Below are positions 35,032 through 43,606 of a DNA stretch of 64,000 nucleotides, piece after piece. Within the stretch, counting starts at the first letter, position 1. Each line of letters opens with the position of its first letter. The translations under genes and the position numbers were made by a program. The notes under the pieces were generated by a model. It had not been told where the DNA came from, made no database searches, and saw only the letters and a program-made list of their open reading frames with translations. The stretch is from an uncultured Clostridia bacterium. GTDB lineage: Bacteria > Bacillota > Clostridia > Christensenellales > Borkfalkiaceae. Location of the stretch: contig CAMUBY010000001.1 of the NCBI GenBank assembly GCA_947087265.1, positions 186,001 through 250,000 of the forward strand. Reading direction: 5' to 3'.

Positions 35032-35667
35032 ATGAATCTTATCTTACTCGGTGCGCCCGGTGCAGGCAAGGGCACGCAGGCAACGAAAATTTCCGAACGT
35101 TACGGTCTTGTTCATATTTCCACGGGCGACATTTTCCGCGCGAATATCAAAAACGGCACGAAAATCGGGCTTCTCGCAAAATCGTATATCGATAAAGGCG
35201 AACTCGTACCCGACGAAGTGACGTGCGAAATCGTGCGCGACCGTCTGACCTGGGAGGACTGCAAAAACGGTTACCTGCTCGACGGTTTCCCTCGCAACCT
35301 TTTTCAGGCGGAGGAACTCGGCAAGTTCGCGCAAATCGACGGCGTGGTGAATATCAACATCGATTTCAAACTTCTGATGGACCGCCTCTGCGGCAGACGC
35401 GTCTGCAAGGAATGCGGCGAGAGTTATCACGTTTCCACGCTCGGCGGCAAGACGACTTGCGCGCGTTGCGGCGGCGAACTGTATCAGCGCAAAGACGACA
35501 ACCCCGAAACGGTAGAGAGCCGTTTGAGCGTTTATAACGAACAGACCGCTCCTCTAATCGATTACTATACGAAGAAGGGCATCATCTTAAACTTCACGGG
35601 TTCGGAGGCTCCTGCGGAAGTCCTGTTTGAAGAAATCAAAACGGTGCTCGACAAGAAACTGAAATAA
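35032..35667 (+). CDS. adk: Adenylate kinase, zinc-lid type
   Basis: Converts ATP plus AMP to two ADP. The 211-residue protein has the P-loop GAPGAGKGTQA, the LLDGFPRN region that binds AMP, and a long lid with four cysteines (CKECG and CARCG) that would bind zinc. Two ATG codons are adjacent; the second, at 35032, is better spaced from AGGAG. Position after secY is usual. Confidence 0.97.
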   Translation: MNLILLGAPGAGKGTQATKISERYGLVHISTGDIFRANIKNGTKIGLLAKSYIDKGELVPDEVTCEIVRDRLTWEDCKNGYLLDGFPRNLFQAEELGKFAQIDGVVNINIDFKLLMDRLCGRRVCKECGESYHVSTLGGKTTCARCGGELYQRKDDNPETVESRLSVYNEQTAPLIDYYTKKGIILNFTGSEAPAEVLFEEIKTVLDKKLK

Positions 35668-35668
35668 G

Positions 35669-36412
35669 ATGGTTAAGGTTAAGACGGAGGAAGAAATCGA
35701 CCTCATGCGCGAACCCAACAGGATTGTGCGCGATTGTCTTACATTTGTGGGTGAACGCATCCGTGCCGGCATGACGACGAAGGAAGTGGATACGCTTGTC
35801 TACGATTTTATTAAGGCAAGCGGCGCCGAACCGAGTTGTTTGGGTTACTGCGGATATCCTGCGTCGGCGTGCGTTTCGGTCAACGAAGTGGTGGTTCACG
35901 GCATTCCCGACGAGCGTGTGCTGGAAGAGGGCGACATTGTCAGCGTCGACCTCTGTGCCTATAAAAACGGATTCCACGGCGACGGTGCGAGAACGTTCTG
36001 CATCGGAGAAGTTTCCGAAGAGAAACAGAAACTCGTCCGCGTTACCGAGGAGTGTTTCTGGAAGGGTATCGAGGGCTTGAAAGCGGGCACGCCGCTTTAC
36101 GACATCGGTTACCGCGTTCAACGGCACGCGGAATCCAACGGATTCTCGGTGATTCGCGCCTATACGGGGCACGGCATCGGCAGAGAAATGCACGAAGACC
36201 CTTCCGTGCTCAACTACGGAAGAAAGGGAACGGGACCGCGCCTTGCGAAGAATACCGTCATCTGCGTAGAGCCGATGATTGCCGCGGGAACGTACCGCGT
36301 GAAAGTATTGCGCGACGGCTGGACGGCGGTGACGCTCGATAAAAAGAGCGCGGCGCATTATGAGAACACCCTTGTTGTCCGTGAGGACGGCGTAGAGATA
36401 CTTACCCTGTAA
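35669..36412 (+). CDS. map: Methionine aminopeptidase, type I
   Basis: Removes the initiator methionine from nascent proteins. The 247-residue enzyme has the metal ligands in [16 protein letters not shown], the His in [12 protein letters not shown] and the Glu residues in CVEPMIAAG and near the C-terminus (HYENTLVV). It starts one base after adk and is the normal neighbour of infA. Confidence 0.96.
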   Translation: MVKVKTEEEIDLMREPNRIVRDCLTFVGERIRAGMTTKEVDTLVYDFIKASGAEPSCLGYCGYPASACVSVNEVVVHGIPDERVLEEGDIVSVDLCAYKNGFHGDGARTFCIGEVSEEKQKLVRVTEECFWKGIEGLKAGTPLYDIGYRVQRHAESNGFSVIRAYTGHGIGREMHEDPSVLNYGRKGTGPRLAKNTVICVEPMIAAGTYRVKVLRDGWTAVTLDKKSAAHYENTLVVREDGVEILTL

Positions 36413-36431
36413 GGGAGTAAACGGAGGAGAT

Positions 36432-36653
36432 ATGTCTAAAAACGACGTCATCGAAGCAGAGGGTAAAGTCATCGAAGCACTGCCCAATGCAACATTCAAA
36501 GTCCGTCTTTCCAACGGTCACGAAATCACGGCGTATATTTCGGGAAAGTTGAGAATGAATTATATCCGCATTATCGAAGGCGATACGGTGAAACTCGAAA
36601 TGAGCCCCTACGATTTAACGAAGGGCAGAATCACCTGGCGGAGCAAGTCTTAA
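36432..36653 (+). CDS. infA: Translation initiation factor IF-1
   Basis: IF-1 (73 residues) occupies the 30S A site during initiation. [20 protein letters not shown], the [16 protein letters not shown] core and the RITWRSKS end are canonical. CGGAGGAG upstream. Confidence 0.97.
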   Translation: MSKNDVIEAEGKVIEALPNATFKVRLSNGHEITAYISGKLRMNYIRIIEGDTVKLEMSPYDLTKGRITWRSKS

Positions 36654-36696
36654 ACATTATCAATACAAATTTAGAATAAAGATTTAGGAGTTTATC

Positions 36697-36813
36697 ATGA
36701 AAGTTCGTCCTTCTGTAAAGCCCATGTGCGATAAGTGCAAGGTGATAAAAAGAAACGGAAAAGTGATGGTAATTTGTTCCAAAGACAAGAGCCATAAACA
36801 AAGACAGGGTTGA
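36697..36813 (+). CDS. rpmJ: 50S ribosomal protein L36
   Basis: A 38-residue gene: [20 protein letters not shown], then [18 protein letters not shown]. The zinc ligands CDKC, a third Cys and a His are intact, so this is the zinc-containing form. TTTAGGAG precedes the start. It closes the spc segment; a strong promoter for rpsM begins eight bases later. Confidence 0.96.
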   Translation: MKVRPSVKPMCDKCKVIKRNGKVMVICSKDKSHKQRQG

Positions 36814-36820
36814 AAATCGT

Positions 36821-36849
36821 TTGACAAAGCGCAATATCTGTGATATAAT
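36821..36849 (+). promoter_or_regulatory. Promoter of the rpsM-rplQ (alpha) operon
   Basis: TTGACA (36821-36826), 17 bases, TATAAT (36844-36849), a perfect consensus, so the alpha operon can be transcribed independently from the genes upstream. Confidence 0.92.
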
Positions 36850-37067
36850 TATCTTTGCTATTTTGAAAATTAAGGCAAAAATGACACAAAAAAGCTGAAT
36901 TTCCGCATAAAAGGGTGCGGGAAGTCGGCTTAATTTGCGCGTTTCAGAAGAATTAAGCAGAAAACAACACGTTTTACGTCAGGAAATATTTTCCACTGTT
37001 TCCGCGGAAAACGGCAGATATAGAAAAAAATAAAAAAATTTACCGAATAACACGGAGGTTAAGGTTC
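36850..37067 (+). promoter_or_regulatory. Structured leader of the rpsM operon
   Basis: About 210 bases with no gene. Hairpin A pairs 36893-36907 with 36916-36930 (14 of 15 positions counting G-U). Hairpin B pairs GCTTAATT (36928-36935) with AATTAAGC (36951-36958). A and B share bases 36928-36930, so their full stems exclude each other. Further on, GGAAA-TAT-TTTCC (36982-36994) and TTTCCGCGGAAA (36999-37010) are palindromic. No T run follows, so control would act on translation or stability. S4 controls this operon in E. coli; a similar role here is only a hypothesis. Confidence 0.65.
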
Positions 37068-37436
37068 ATGGCACGTATTGCCGGTGTGGATTTACCGAGA
37101 GAGAAGAGAATCGAAATCGGTCTCACCTATATTTACGGAATCGGTCTTACCACGTCTAAAAAAATTCTTGCAGCGACGGGCATCAATCCCGATACGCGCG
37201 TGAAGGATTTGGACGAGAACGACGTTTCCAAACTGAGAGAATATATCGACCACCACTACACAGTGGAGGGCGAACTTCGCGGGGCGGTCAGCCTCAACAT
37301 CAAGCGCCTGATGGAAATCGGGTGCTATCGCGGCGTACGCCACAGAAAGGGACTTCCCGTTCGCGGACAGAGCACGAAGCGCAACGCGAGAACGAGAAAA
37401 GGTCCCCGCCGTACGGTGGCGAATAAGAAGAAGTAA
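37068..37436 (+). CDS. rpsM: 30S ribosomal protein S13
   Basis: S13 (122 residues) contacts P-site tRNA and bridges the subunits. [20 protein letters not shown] and [20 protein letters not shown] are diagnostic. The ribosome binding site GGAGG lies at the end of the structured leader. Confidence 0.97.
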   Translation: MARIAGVDLPREKRIEIGLTYIYGIGLTTSKKILAATGINPDTRVKDLDENDVSKLREYIDHHYTVEGELRGAVSLNIKRLMEIGCYRGVRHRKGLPVRGQSTKRNARTRKGPRRTVANKKK

Positions 37437-37448
37437 GGAGAGCGGAAT

Positions 37449-37847
37449 ATGGCAGAGAAGAAAAAAACAACTTCAACGCGCAAGCGCAGAGAACTGAAAA
37501 AGGTCGACAGAGGACAAGTTCATATTCAGTCTACCTTCAATAATACTTTGGTTACGATTACCGACATGGGCGGAAACGCAATCTCCTGGTCGAGCGCAGG
37601 CTCCCTCGGCTTCAAAGGTTCGAGAAAGGGCACGCCGTTCGCGGCACAGATGGCTGCGGAAACGGCTGCAAAGGCTGCGAAAGAACACGGACTCCGTTTC
37701 GTAGAAGTCTATGTAAAAGGCCCCGGTGCAGGCAGAGAGTCCGCAATCCGCGCTCTCGCGAACTGTGATTTGGAGGTTACGCTCATTTCCGACGTTTCCC
37801 CCGTACCTCACAACGGTTGCCGTCCGCCGAAACGCAGAAGAGTTTAA
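37449..37847 (+). CDS. rpsK: 30S ribosomal protein S11
   Basis: S11 (132 residues) sits on the platform near the E site. Motifs: [20 protein letters not shown] and [20 protein letters not shown] at the C-terminus. Confidence 0.97.
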   Translation: MAEKKKTTSTRKRRELKKVDRGQVHIQSTFNNTLVTITDMGGNAISWSSAGSLGFKGSRKGTPFAAQMAAETAAKAAKEHGLRFVEVYVKGPGAGRESAIRALANCDLEVTLISDVSPVPHNGCRPPKRRRV

Positions 37848-37862
37848 TAGGAGATTAAGAAC

Positions 37863-38486
37863 ATGGCAGTATATAGAGACGCAAAATGTAAACTTTGCAG
37901 AAGAGAGGGTGCAAAACTCTTTTTGAAGGGCGAAAAATGCTATATGGAAAAATGCCCTTTCAATAAGCGTCCGCTTCCTCCCGGACAGCACGGCGCAGCA
38001 AGAAAGAAAGTATCCGAATACGGTTTGCAGCTTCGCGAAAAACAGAAGACCAAGCGCATTTACGGCGTACAGGAAGGTCAGTTCCGCAAGTATTACGAAA
38101 TGGCGGATAGAATGAGAGGTATCACGGGCGAAAATATGTTGTCGCTTTTGGAACGCCGTCTCGATAACGTCATTTTCCGTATGGGAATCGGCGCTTCGCG
38201 CACGCAGGCAAGACAGCTTGTAAACCACGCTCATTTCACGGTGAACGGAAGAACGGTGAACATTCCTTCCTATATCGTGAAAGCGGGCGACGTAATTACC
38301 GTTAAAGAAAACAGAAAGAATAACAAGTTCTTTGAGCAAATCAAAACCATGAAAGTTGCGAATATGCCCAAATGGCTTGAATTCGACCCCGAAAAGCTGG
38401 AAGGCAAAGTGTTGGCGCTTCCCACCCGTGAGGATGTTGACAGTCAGATTGCAGAGCACATGATTGTCGAATTGTACTCCAAGTAA
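37863..38486 (+). CDS. rpsD: 30S ribosomal protein S4
   Basis: S4 (207 residues) starts assembly of the 16S 5' domain. The N-terminus has the zinc-type cysteines [20 protein letters not shown] and CPF, and the S4 RNA-binding domain follows ([20 protein letters not shown]). In several bacteria S4 represses its own operon, which makes it the natural candidate effector for the leader upstream of rpsM. Confidence 0.97.
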   Translation: MAVYRDAKCKLCRREGAKLFLKGEKCYMEKCPFNKRPLPPGQHGAARKKVSEYGLQLREKQKTKRIYGVQEGQFRKYYEMADRMRGITGENMLSLLERRLDNVIFRMGIGASRTQARQLVNHAHFTVNGRTVNIPSYIVKAGDVITVKENRKNNKFFEQIKTMKVANMPKWLEFDPEKLEGKVLALPTREDVDSQIAEHMIVELYSK

Positions 38487-38510
38487 TTTGAAAATCAAGG
38501 AGGTATCTTT

Positions 38511-39464
38511 ATGATCGAAATGGATATGCCCAGAATCGAGGTATCGGAAAACGAAGCCAAAGATTATGCAAAAATCGTGGTGGAACCGCTCGAAAAGGGT
38601 TTCGGTCTTACAATCGGCAACTGTTTAAGAAGAATACTGCTTTCTGCGCTTCCCGGTGCTGCGGTACAGGGAATCAGATTTATGGACGGAAGCGTAAAAC
38701 ACGAGTTTTCCGCAATTCCCGGCGTAAAAGAAGACGTTACCGAAATTATTCTGAACCTCAAACTTCTCGCAATCAAAACGAAAGTGACGGATAAGGATTA
38801 TATGAAGACGCTGCATCTCAGGAAAGAGGGCCCCGCAGTGATTACCGCGGCGGATATTTCGCAGGATGCAGAGGTTGAAATCGTCAATGCCGACCAGTAC
38901 ATCTGCACGATAGACGCCGGCAGAAAGATTGATGCGGAAATTACTATCGGCCGCGGCAGAGGTTACAAAGCCGCTAAAGATAACAAACAGCCCGTCATCG
39001 ATTATATTCCCGTCGATTCCATTTACACGCCCGTTCAGAAAGTAAACTATAACGTAGAACCTGCGCGCGTCGGTCAGACCATCGATTACGATAAACTTAC
39101 ACTTGAAGTTTGGACGGACGGCACTTTCTCAGGCAAGGAAATCGTTTCGCTTGCCGCGAAAATCATGCAGGACCATATCAGTCTGTTCGTAAACCTTTCG
39201 GATACCATTAAAGATATGGACATCCTTGTGAAAACGGACGACGACAAACAACAACAAATTCTCTCCATGAAGATTGAGGACATGGATTTCTCCGTACGTT
39301 CCTACAACTGCTTGAAGAGAGCGAACATTCACACAGTGGAAGACTTGTGCCGCAAAACAGAGGACGAAATGCTGAAAGTGAGAAACCTCGGCAAGAAATC
39401 TCTCGACGAAGTTTTGCAGAAACTCGAAGCGTACGGTCTTGCACTCGAAAAAAAGGAGGATTAA
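38511..39464 (+). CDS. rpoA: DNA-directed RNA polymerase subunit alpha
   Basis: The 317-residue subunit has the dimerising N-terminal domain (EPLEKGFGLTIGNCLRRILL) and the C-terminal domain that contacts UP elements and activators (LKRANIHTVEDLCRK, LGKKSLDEVLQKLEAYGLAL). Standard position between rpsD and rplQ. Confidence 0.98.
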   Translation: MIEMDMPRIEVSENEAKDYAKIVVEPLEKGFGLTIGNCLRRILLSALPGAAVQGIRFMDGSVKHEFSAIPGVKEDVTEIILNLKLLAIKTKVTDKDYMKTLHLRKEGPAVITAADISQDAEVEIVNADQYICTIDAGRKIDAEITIGRGRGYKAAKDNKQPVIDYIPVDSIYTPVQKVNYNVEPARVGQTIDYDKLTLEVWTDGTFSGKEIVSLAAKIMQDHISLFVNLSDTIKDMDILVKTDDDKQQQILSMKIEDMDFSVRSYNCLKRANIHTVEDLCRKTEDEMLKVRNLGKKSLDEVLQKLEAYGLALEKKED

Positions 39465-39467
39465 ACG

Positions 39468-39971
39468 ATGCCTGGTAAATTGGGTAGAACGACAAAACAA
39501 AGAACGGCGATTCTTCGGAATCAGGCTTCCCAACTTCTTTGGTACGGCAGAATCGAAACGACGGCTGCCCGCGCAAAAGAATTAAAATCTTACGTGGAAA
39601 AACTTATCACCAAAGCGGTGAATACGTACGACGACGTAGTGGAAGTGGAAATTGTTGTGAAGGATAAGAAGGGCAAGGACGTAAAGACCACCGCTTATAA
39701 AGACGGTGCAAAGAAACTTGCCGCTCGCCGCGCGATTATGGCGAAAACTTACGATTTGCAGGAAATTAAGGCGTTCAACGAAAAGAAGAGCGAGTACAAA
39801 GCCCGCACGGAAATTCAACACCCCTTAATGGAAAAACTGTTCAACGAAATTGCGCCCAAATACGCACAGCGGAAAGAAGAGCTCGGTCAGGGCGGCGGTT
39901 ATACCAGAATTTATCTTCTCGGTCAGCGCCGCGGCGATGCGGCTGAAACCGCAATTATCGAGTTGGTTTAA
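39468..39971 (+). CDS. rplQ: 50S ribosomal protein L17
   Basis: L17 lies near the tunnel exit. The 167-residue protein starts GKLGRTTKQRTAILRNQASQ and has GGYTRIYLLGQRRGDAAETA near the end. An insert of about 45 residues (KDKKGKDVKTTAYKDGAKK and after) makes it longer than the 117-residue form of E. coli, as in many Clostridia. Last gene of the cluster. Confidence 0.97.
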   Translation: MPGKLGRTTKQRTAILRNQASQLLWYGRIETTAARAKELKSYVEKLITKAVNTYDDVVEVEIVVKDKKGKDVKTTAYKDGAKKLAARRAIMAKTYDLQEIKAFNEKKSEYKARTEIQHPLMEKLFNEIAPKYAQRKEELGQGGGYTRIYLLGQRRGDAAETAIIELV

Positions 39972-39983
39972 TTTTATTGAATG

Positions 39984-40016
39984 AAAAAACACGGCAATGC
40001 AGCCGTGTTTTTTTTG
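39984..40016. terminator. Terminator of the ribosomal cluster, likely bidirectional
   Basis: Stem AAAAAACACGGC (39984-39995) with GCCGTGTTTTTT (40002-40013), loop AATGCA, then more T. The A run on the left would also serve the minus-strand XRE gene. Confidence 0.93.
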
Positions 40017-40045
40017 TGTATTTTATATGGCGCGCGCTATCATAT

Positions 40046-40246
40046 TTATTGTTTTGAAATTCCCAATAAATAATCGGCAGACACATTGAAAAATTTACAA
40101 ATGCGTATAATCATTTCTGTGCTTAAATCTACTTTTTCCAACTCGTAGAAACTAAGACATTTTTGTGTGGTACCCAAACACTCCGCAAGTTGGGCTTGCG
40201 TTAAACCTTTTTCCAAACGCAATTCTTTCAAAATTTTTCCGTACAT
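40046..40246 (-). CDS. XRE-family transcriptional regulator
   Basis: A 66-residue helix-turn-helix protein: LKELRLEKGLTQAQLAECLG, then TTQKCLSFYELEKVDLSTEM with the recognition helix, and FFNVSADYLLGISK at the end. It reads away from a small DUF6809-like gene, and the region between holds three evenly spaced palindromes, so it very likely represses itself and its neighbour. Its code is more AT-rich than the ribosomal genes beside it. Confidence 0.88.
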   Translation of the reverse strand: MYGKILKELRLEKGLTQAQLAECLGTTQKCLSFYELEKVDLSTEMIIRICKFFNVSADYLLGISKQ

Positions 40247-40253
40247 AATAATA

Positions 40254-40331
40254 TTTTACTATATATTTTAGTAAAATACTTGACTTACTAAAAAATTTAG
40301 TATAAAATTTTATTACTAATATTCTTAGTAA
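40254..40331. promoter_or_regulatory. Three operators TACTA-N7-TAGTA and a promoter between divergent genes
   Basis: Three palindromes with the same geometry: TACTA (40257-40261) with TAGTA (40269-40273); TACTA (40286-40290) with TAGTA (40298-40302); TACTA (40314-40318) with TAGTA (40326-40330). Each has a 7-base spacer, and centres are 28-29 bp apart. The plus-strand promoter TTGACT (40280-40285), 17 bases, TAAAAT (40303-40308) has the middle operator exactly in its spacer. This is a textbook repressor layout for the XRE protein. Confidence 0.85.
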
Positions 40332-40347
40332 ACAAAAGAGGTTTATT

Positions 40348-40626
40348 ATGAGCAAAATATTTGAAGATTTTTATTTTCAGAAACTCGGGTTCAAAGACGA
40401 AGCGCCGAAAATCAAAGCAATTACCGAAGCGACGAATGCTTATTTAGAAGAATACCTAAATTTGCAAAAGTTACTGAATGAAGAAGAAAAAGGAATTTTG
40501 GATAAAATTGACGAACTTGTTGGCAGGCGGGCTATCGTCAACGAATATTACAGTTATAAAGAGGGGTTTCGGGTGGGGTTGCTACTCGCGCTCGACGCAA
40601 TGGGCTTTGAAGAAAGCGAAAATTAA
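40348..40626 (+). CDS. Small DUF6809-like protein
   Basis: The 92-residue protein is helical and acidic. LLNEEEKGILDKIDELVGRR followed by YYSYKEGFRVGLLLALDAM resembles the DUF6809 group of small clostridial proteins, often found beside XRE regulators in mobile or plastic regions. No catalytic motif is present and the function is unknown. The start follows GAGG. Its promoter is overlapped by operators of the divergent XRE gene. Confidence 0.72.
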   Translation: MSKIFEDFYFQKLGFKDEAPKIKAITEATNAYLEEYLNLQKLLNEEEKGILDKIDELVGRRAIVNEYYSYKEGFRVGLLLALDAMGFEESEN

Positions 40627-40629
40627 GGG

Positions 40630-40658
40630 TTGACATTTCAGACAATTCGGGCTAAAAT
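40630..40658 (+). promoter_or_regulatory. Promoter of the mrp gene
   Basis: TTGACA (40630-40635), 17 bases, TAAAAT (40653-40658). The start near 40665 leaves a short leader with CGGAG before the ATG at 40684. Confidence 0.83.
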
Positions 40659-40683
40659 AGAAGAAAAAAATTCGGAGATTTTT

Positions 40684-41526
40684 ATGGCAGATTGTTCGCA
40701 CGATTGTTCTACTTGCGGAAGTAATTGCAGTTCAAGAAACAAAAATTCTTTTATCAAGCCTTTGCACAAAAAGGCGAAAGTCAAAAAAGTAATTGCCGTG
40801 GCAAGCGGCAAAGGCGGCGTGGGCAAATCACTTGTTACCGCACTGCTCGCAGTGCGCGCGCAGGCGCGCGGTCTTCGCACGGCGATTCTCGACGCGGACA
40901 TTACGGGCTCGTCCGTTCCCAAAATGTTCGGCGTAACGGCGCGCGCAACTGGCAAAGAAGGGGAAATTCAACCGCTCCGTTCCAAAAGCGGCATACAGCT
41001 TATTTCCATGAATTCGCTGTTGGAGCATGACGACGACCCCGTTATCTGGCGCGGCACTTTGATTGCGGGCGCGGCGGTGCAGTTCTGGACGGACGTCGTT
41101 TGGGACGACGTAGACATTATGTTCATCGATATGCCTCCCGGCACGGGCGACGTACCGCTCAGCGTTTATCAGAGCATTCCCATCAGCGGAAGCGTGATTG
41201 TAACCACGCCGCAGGACCTCGTGGATATGATTGTAAAGAAAGCAGTCAATATGGCGGAGATGATGCATATCCCTGTTTTAGGACTTGCCGAAAATATGAG
41301 TTATTTCGTCTGCCCCGATTGCGGAAAACGGCATATGCTGTTCGGTGCAAGTAAGGCGGAAGCAATGCAGGAAAAGTATCATATTCCTGCCGTTGCACAT
41401 ATTCCTTTGAATCCTAGCGTTGCGGCGCTCGCAGACGCAGGGAAAATCGAGGAGGCGGACACGGACGCCCTCGCGGAACTTTTCATACAGATTGAAAAGG
41501 CAAACAATATCAGATTTGAAAAATAA
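40684..41526 (+). CDS. Mrp/NBP35-family iron-sulfur carrier ATPase
   Basis: P-loop ATPase of 280 residues that should carry and transfer iron-sulfur clusters. The deviant Walker A is SGKGGVGKS near residue 40, DADITGSSVPKMFG and FIDMPPGTGDVPL follow, and the late CxxC (YFVCPDCGK) is the cluster site between two monomers. The N-terminus has four more cysteines in MADCSHDCSTCGSNCSS, a pattern recalling the extra cluster of NBP35 proteins. The ATG at 40684 is chosen from the promoter and CGGAG site; a longer frame begins within the -35 box. Confidence 0.92.
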   Translation: MADCSHDCSTCGSNCSSRNKNSFIKPLHKKAKVKKVIAVASGKGGVGKSLVTALLAVRAQARGLRTAILDADITGSSVPKMFGVTARATGKEGEIQPLRSKSGIQLISMNSLLEHDDDPVIWRGTLIAGAAVQFWTDVVWDDVDIMFIDMPPGTGDVPLSVYQSIPISGSVIVTTPQDLVDMIVKKAVNMAEMMHIPVLGLAENMSYFVCPDCGKRHMLFGASKAEAMQEKYHIPAVAHIPLNPSVAALADAGKIEEADTDALAELFIQIEKANNIRFEK

Positions 41527-41537
41527 GGAGAACGTTT

Positions 41538-42704
41538 ATGCTCGGAAATTTTCAATACTACAATCCCACAAAACTTTACTTCGGAAAGGATGCGTTGGAA
41601 GGATTAGGCATCGAACTTTCCCGCTACGGCAAAAACGTGCTTTTGGTGTACGGCGGCGGTTCGGTTAAGAAAAACGGTATTTACGATAAGGTTGTAAAAA
41701 TTCTCAAACAGCACGGCAAAACCGTTTTCGAGGACGGCGGCGTTATGCCCAACCCGACGGTTGAAAAGGTGCGCGAGGGGTGCGAACGCGCAAGAAACGC
41801 GCACGCCGATTTGATTCTTGCCGTCGGCGGCGGTTCGGTTTGCGATTACGCCAAGGCGGTATCCGTTTCGGAGCATTGCAAGGAAGATTTCTGGCAGAAG
41901 TACTTTATCGATTTCGACGAGCCGACCTGCGAAATCGTGCCCGTCGGCTGCGTACTCACCATGGTCGGCACGGGCAGTGAAATGAACGGCGGTTCGGTGA
42001 TTACCAATCACGGACAGAAACTGAAAATCGGGCACGTGTTCGGCGACAGCGTTTTCCCGAAGTTCTCCGTTCTCAATCCCGAATTTACGTACACCGTGCC
42101 GCGGTATCAGATGATTTCGGGAATTTACGATATTATGTCGCACATTCTCGAACAGTATTTTTCGGGCACGGACGACAACACTTCCGATTATATTATGGAA
42201 GGGCTGTTGCGTTCGCTCATTCACAGCGCGGAGATTGCCGTGAAAAATCCCGAAGATTACGAGGCGAGAAGCAACATCATGTGGATTGCAACCTGGGCGT
42301 TGAATACGCTTGTGGCTAAGGGAAAGACGACCGACTGGATGGTGCATATGCTCGGTCAGGCGGTTGCCGCGCATACCGATGCAACGCACGGCATGACGCT
42401 TGCCGCCGTTTCGTTGCCCTATTACCGCCACATTCTGCCCTACGGCGTGCAGAAATTTGCGCGCTATGCCGTGAACGTCTGGGGCGTTTGCGCGGAAGGA
42501 AAGACGGAGGAACAAACCGCGCTCGAAGGGCTTGCCGCCATGGAAGAATGGATGAAGAAAATCGGGCTTGTCATGAATCTGAAAGAGTTGGGCGCGAACA
42601 AAGAAATGCTCGACGGTATCGTAAAGAGTACGGTTGTTATGACGGGCGGATATAAAGTTTTAAGCGCGCAGGAAATTTACGGGATTTTAGAAAAAAGTTT
42701 ATAA
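41538..42704 (+). CDS. Iron-containing alcohol dehydrogenase (butanol dehydrogenase-like)
   Basis: The 388-residue enzyme belongs to the group III, iron-dependent alcohol dehydrogenases and is closest in pattern to clostridial NADPH butanol dehydrogenases: ENFQYYNPT-like start (NFQYYNPTKLYFG), GGGSVKKNGIYD, VGGGSVCDYAKAV for NAD(P), and metal ligands in YDIMSHILEQYF and a later HGMTLA segment. It reduces aldehydes to alcohols to regenerate NAD(P)+ in fermentation. It lies 11 bases after mrp with AAGGAG, so they may be co-transcribed. Confidence 0.92.
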   Translation: MLGNFQYYNPTKLYFGKDALEGLGIELSRYGKNVLLVYGGGSVKKNGIYDKVVKILKQHGKTVFEDGGVMPNPTVEKVREGCERARNAHADLILAVGGGSVCDYAKAVSVSEHCKEDFWQKYFIDFDEPTCEIVPVGCVLTMVGTGSEMNGGSVITNHGQKLKIGHVFGDSVFPKFSVLNPEFTYTVPRYQMISGIYDIMSHILEQYFSGTDDNTSDYIMEGLLRSLIHSAEIAVKNPEDYEARSNIMWIATWALNTLVAKGKTTDWMVHMLGQAVAAHTDATHGMTLAAVSLPYYRHILPYGVQKFARYAVNVWGVCAEGKTEEQTALEGLAAMEEWMKKIGLVMNLKELGANKEMLDGIVKSTVVMTGGYKVLSAQEIYGILEKSL

Positions 42705-42722
42705 CAGAAATTTATGCAACAA

Positions 42723-42758
42723 AAAAGCGGAGCATTACCGCAGTTCCCATAGGGATTT
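42723..42758 (+). repeat. Left 36-bp inverted repeat
   Basis: Begins AAAAGCGGAGCA and ends TTCCCATAGGGATTT. It matches the reverse complement of 43647-43682 at 30 of 36 positions; the differences cluster in a six-base stretch after GGAGCA. Confidence 0.75.
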
Positions 42759-42778
42759 GACCACGTAAGAATAAGTAT

Positions 42779-42830
42779 AGCGCACTATACCTTGCAAGCA
42801 AGGCAGTGCGCTTATGTTTTACTTTTTAAT
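42779..42830 (+). terminator. Strong hairpin and T-rich tail after the alcohol dehydrogenase gene
   Basis: Outer stem AGCGCACT (42779-42786) with AGTGCGCT (42805-42812), inner stem CCTTGC (42790-42795) with GCAAGG (42798-42803), then TTTTACTTTTT. It lies inside the left end of the cassette and could end transcription from mrp and the dehydrogenase. Confidence 0.7.
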
Positions 42831-42846
42831 TTGTTTGTGGTATAAT
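42818..42846 (+). promoter_or_regulatory. Putative promoter of the cassette gene
   Basis: TTTACT (42818-42823), 17 bases, TATAAT (42841-42846), followed at normal distance by GCGGAG and the ATG at 42883. Confidence 0.7.
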
Positions 42847-42882
42847 ACCTCAAAGATAAACAGTAATTTAGCGGAGTAAATC

Positions 42883-43593
42883 ATGATTGCAAGAATAAGT
42901 ACAAAAAACGGATTTTATAATTCAATTGTATTTGCAATTTATTATAAAGGATGGTCATCAAAAGTTTTAATTTTTAATGAGGATTATACTGCGCTGAAAT
43001 TTGTTAAAATATGGATACCCAAAAGAAATATTTATATTTATAATGCAGACGAAGAGGGGTGGATTTCAAAGGGAAAGATTGAAGGCTATGAATGGGTACT
43101 TAAAAATATAAGTAAAAAATTCTTTCAAACTAAAATAAACGTATCTGCTATTTTTGATAAATGCAAAACTTTGCAGGCAACCGTTAAAGATTATGAATGG
43201 TTTGATATTAAGAACGAATCCGATGTGAAAGGTTTAATGTACGCTTCTGTCGATTTTCACGATTCTTATGTTAAAAAAATTTATAAAGACGGTGCAAAAC
43301 AATACATTCACTTTGACACCACTTGGGGTTGTGAAATATTATTTGAACTTGACGGCAATATAGAAACTAACTTGTTTGAAGATTATGGGCATATTGTAAT
43401 AGACAACGTATTTTTTGATATCATCGATTCCACAGTATTTTTTGAAAATGACTTAATTTATTGGGTTGACGATGATTCAATTAAATCAATTTCTAAAATA
43501 AGGGAATCCCAAGCACACTATTTTTGCGCCAAAAATGTAAAATGGAAATTAATCATTAGCGACCCCAAAATTTGGGGCGAAATGAAATCCTAA
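42883..43593 (+). CDS. AT-rich orphan gene of unknown function
   Basis: The 236-residue product is rich in Ile, Lys, Tyr, Phe and Asn and uses AT-ending codons, unlike every neighbour. No signal peptide, membrane segment or known domain is visible. VDFHDSYVKKIYKDGAKQYI in the middle resembles the FHDS segments seen in several uncharacterised immunity-like proteins, a weak hint only. A CCCCAAA/TTTGGGG palindrome lies in the last codons (43563-43577). The gene has its own promoter and is boxed in by inverted repeats, so recent acquisition is likely. Confidence 0.7.
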   Translation: MIARISTKNGFYNSIVFAIYYKGWSSKVLIFNEDYTALKFVKIWIPKRNIYIYNADEEGWISKGKIEGYEWVLKNISKKFFQTKINVSAIFDKCKTLQATVKDYEWFDIKNESDVKGLMYASVDFHDSYVKKIYKDGAKQYIHFDTTWGCEILFELDGNIETNLFEDYGHIVIDNVFFDIIDSTVFFENDLIYWVDDDSIKSISKIRESQAHYFCAKNVKWKLIISDPKIWGEMKS

Positions 43594-43606
43594 ATTATAA
43601 TTTAAC

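Noticed and set aside
42727-42762. Degenerate tRNA 3' end as an integration site
   Set aside because: GCGGAG with GGGATTTGA recalls the reverse of a tRNA end, but no T-stem can be paired and no acceptor partner is found; the same segment recurs inverted at 43647-43682, which a tRNA remnant would not explain.
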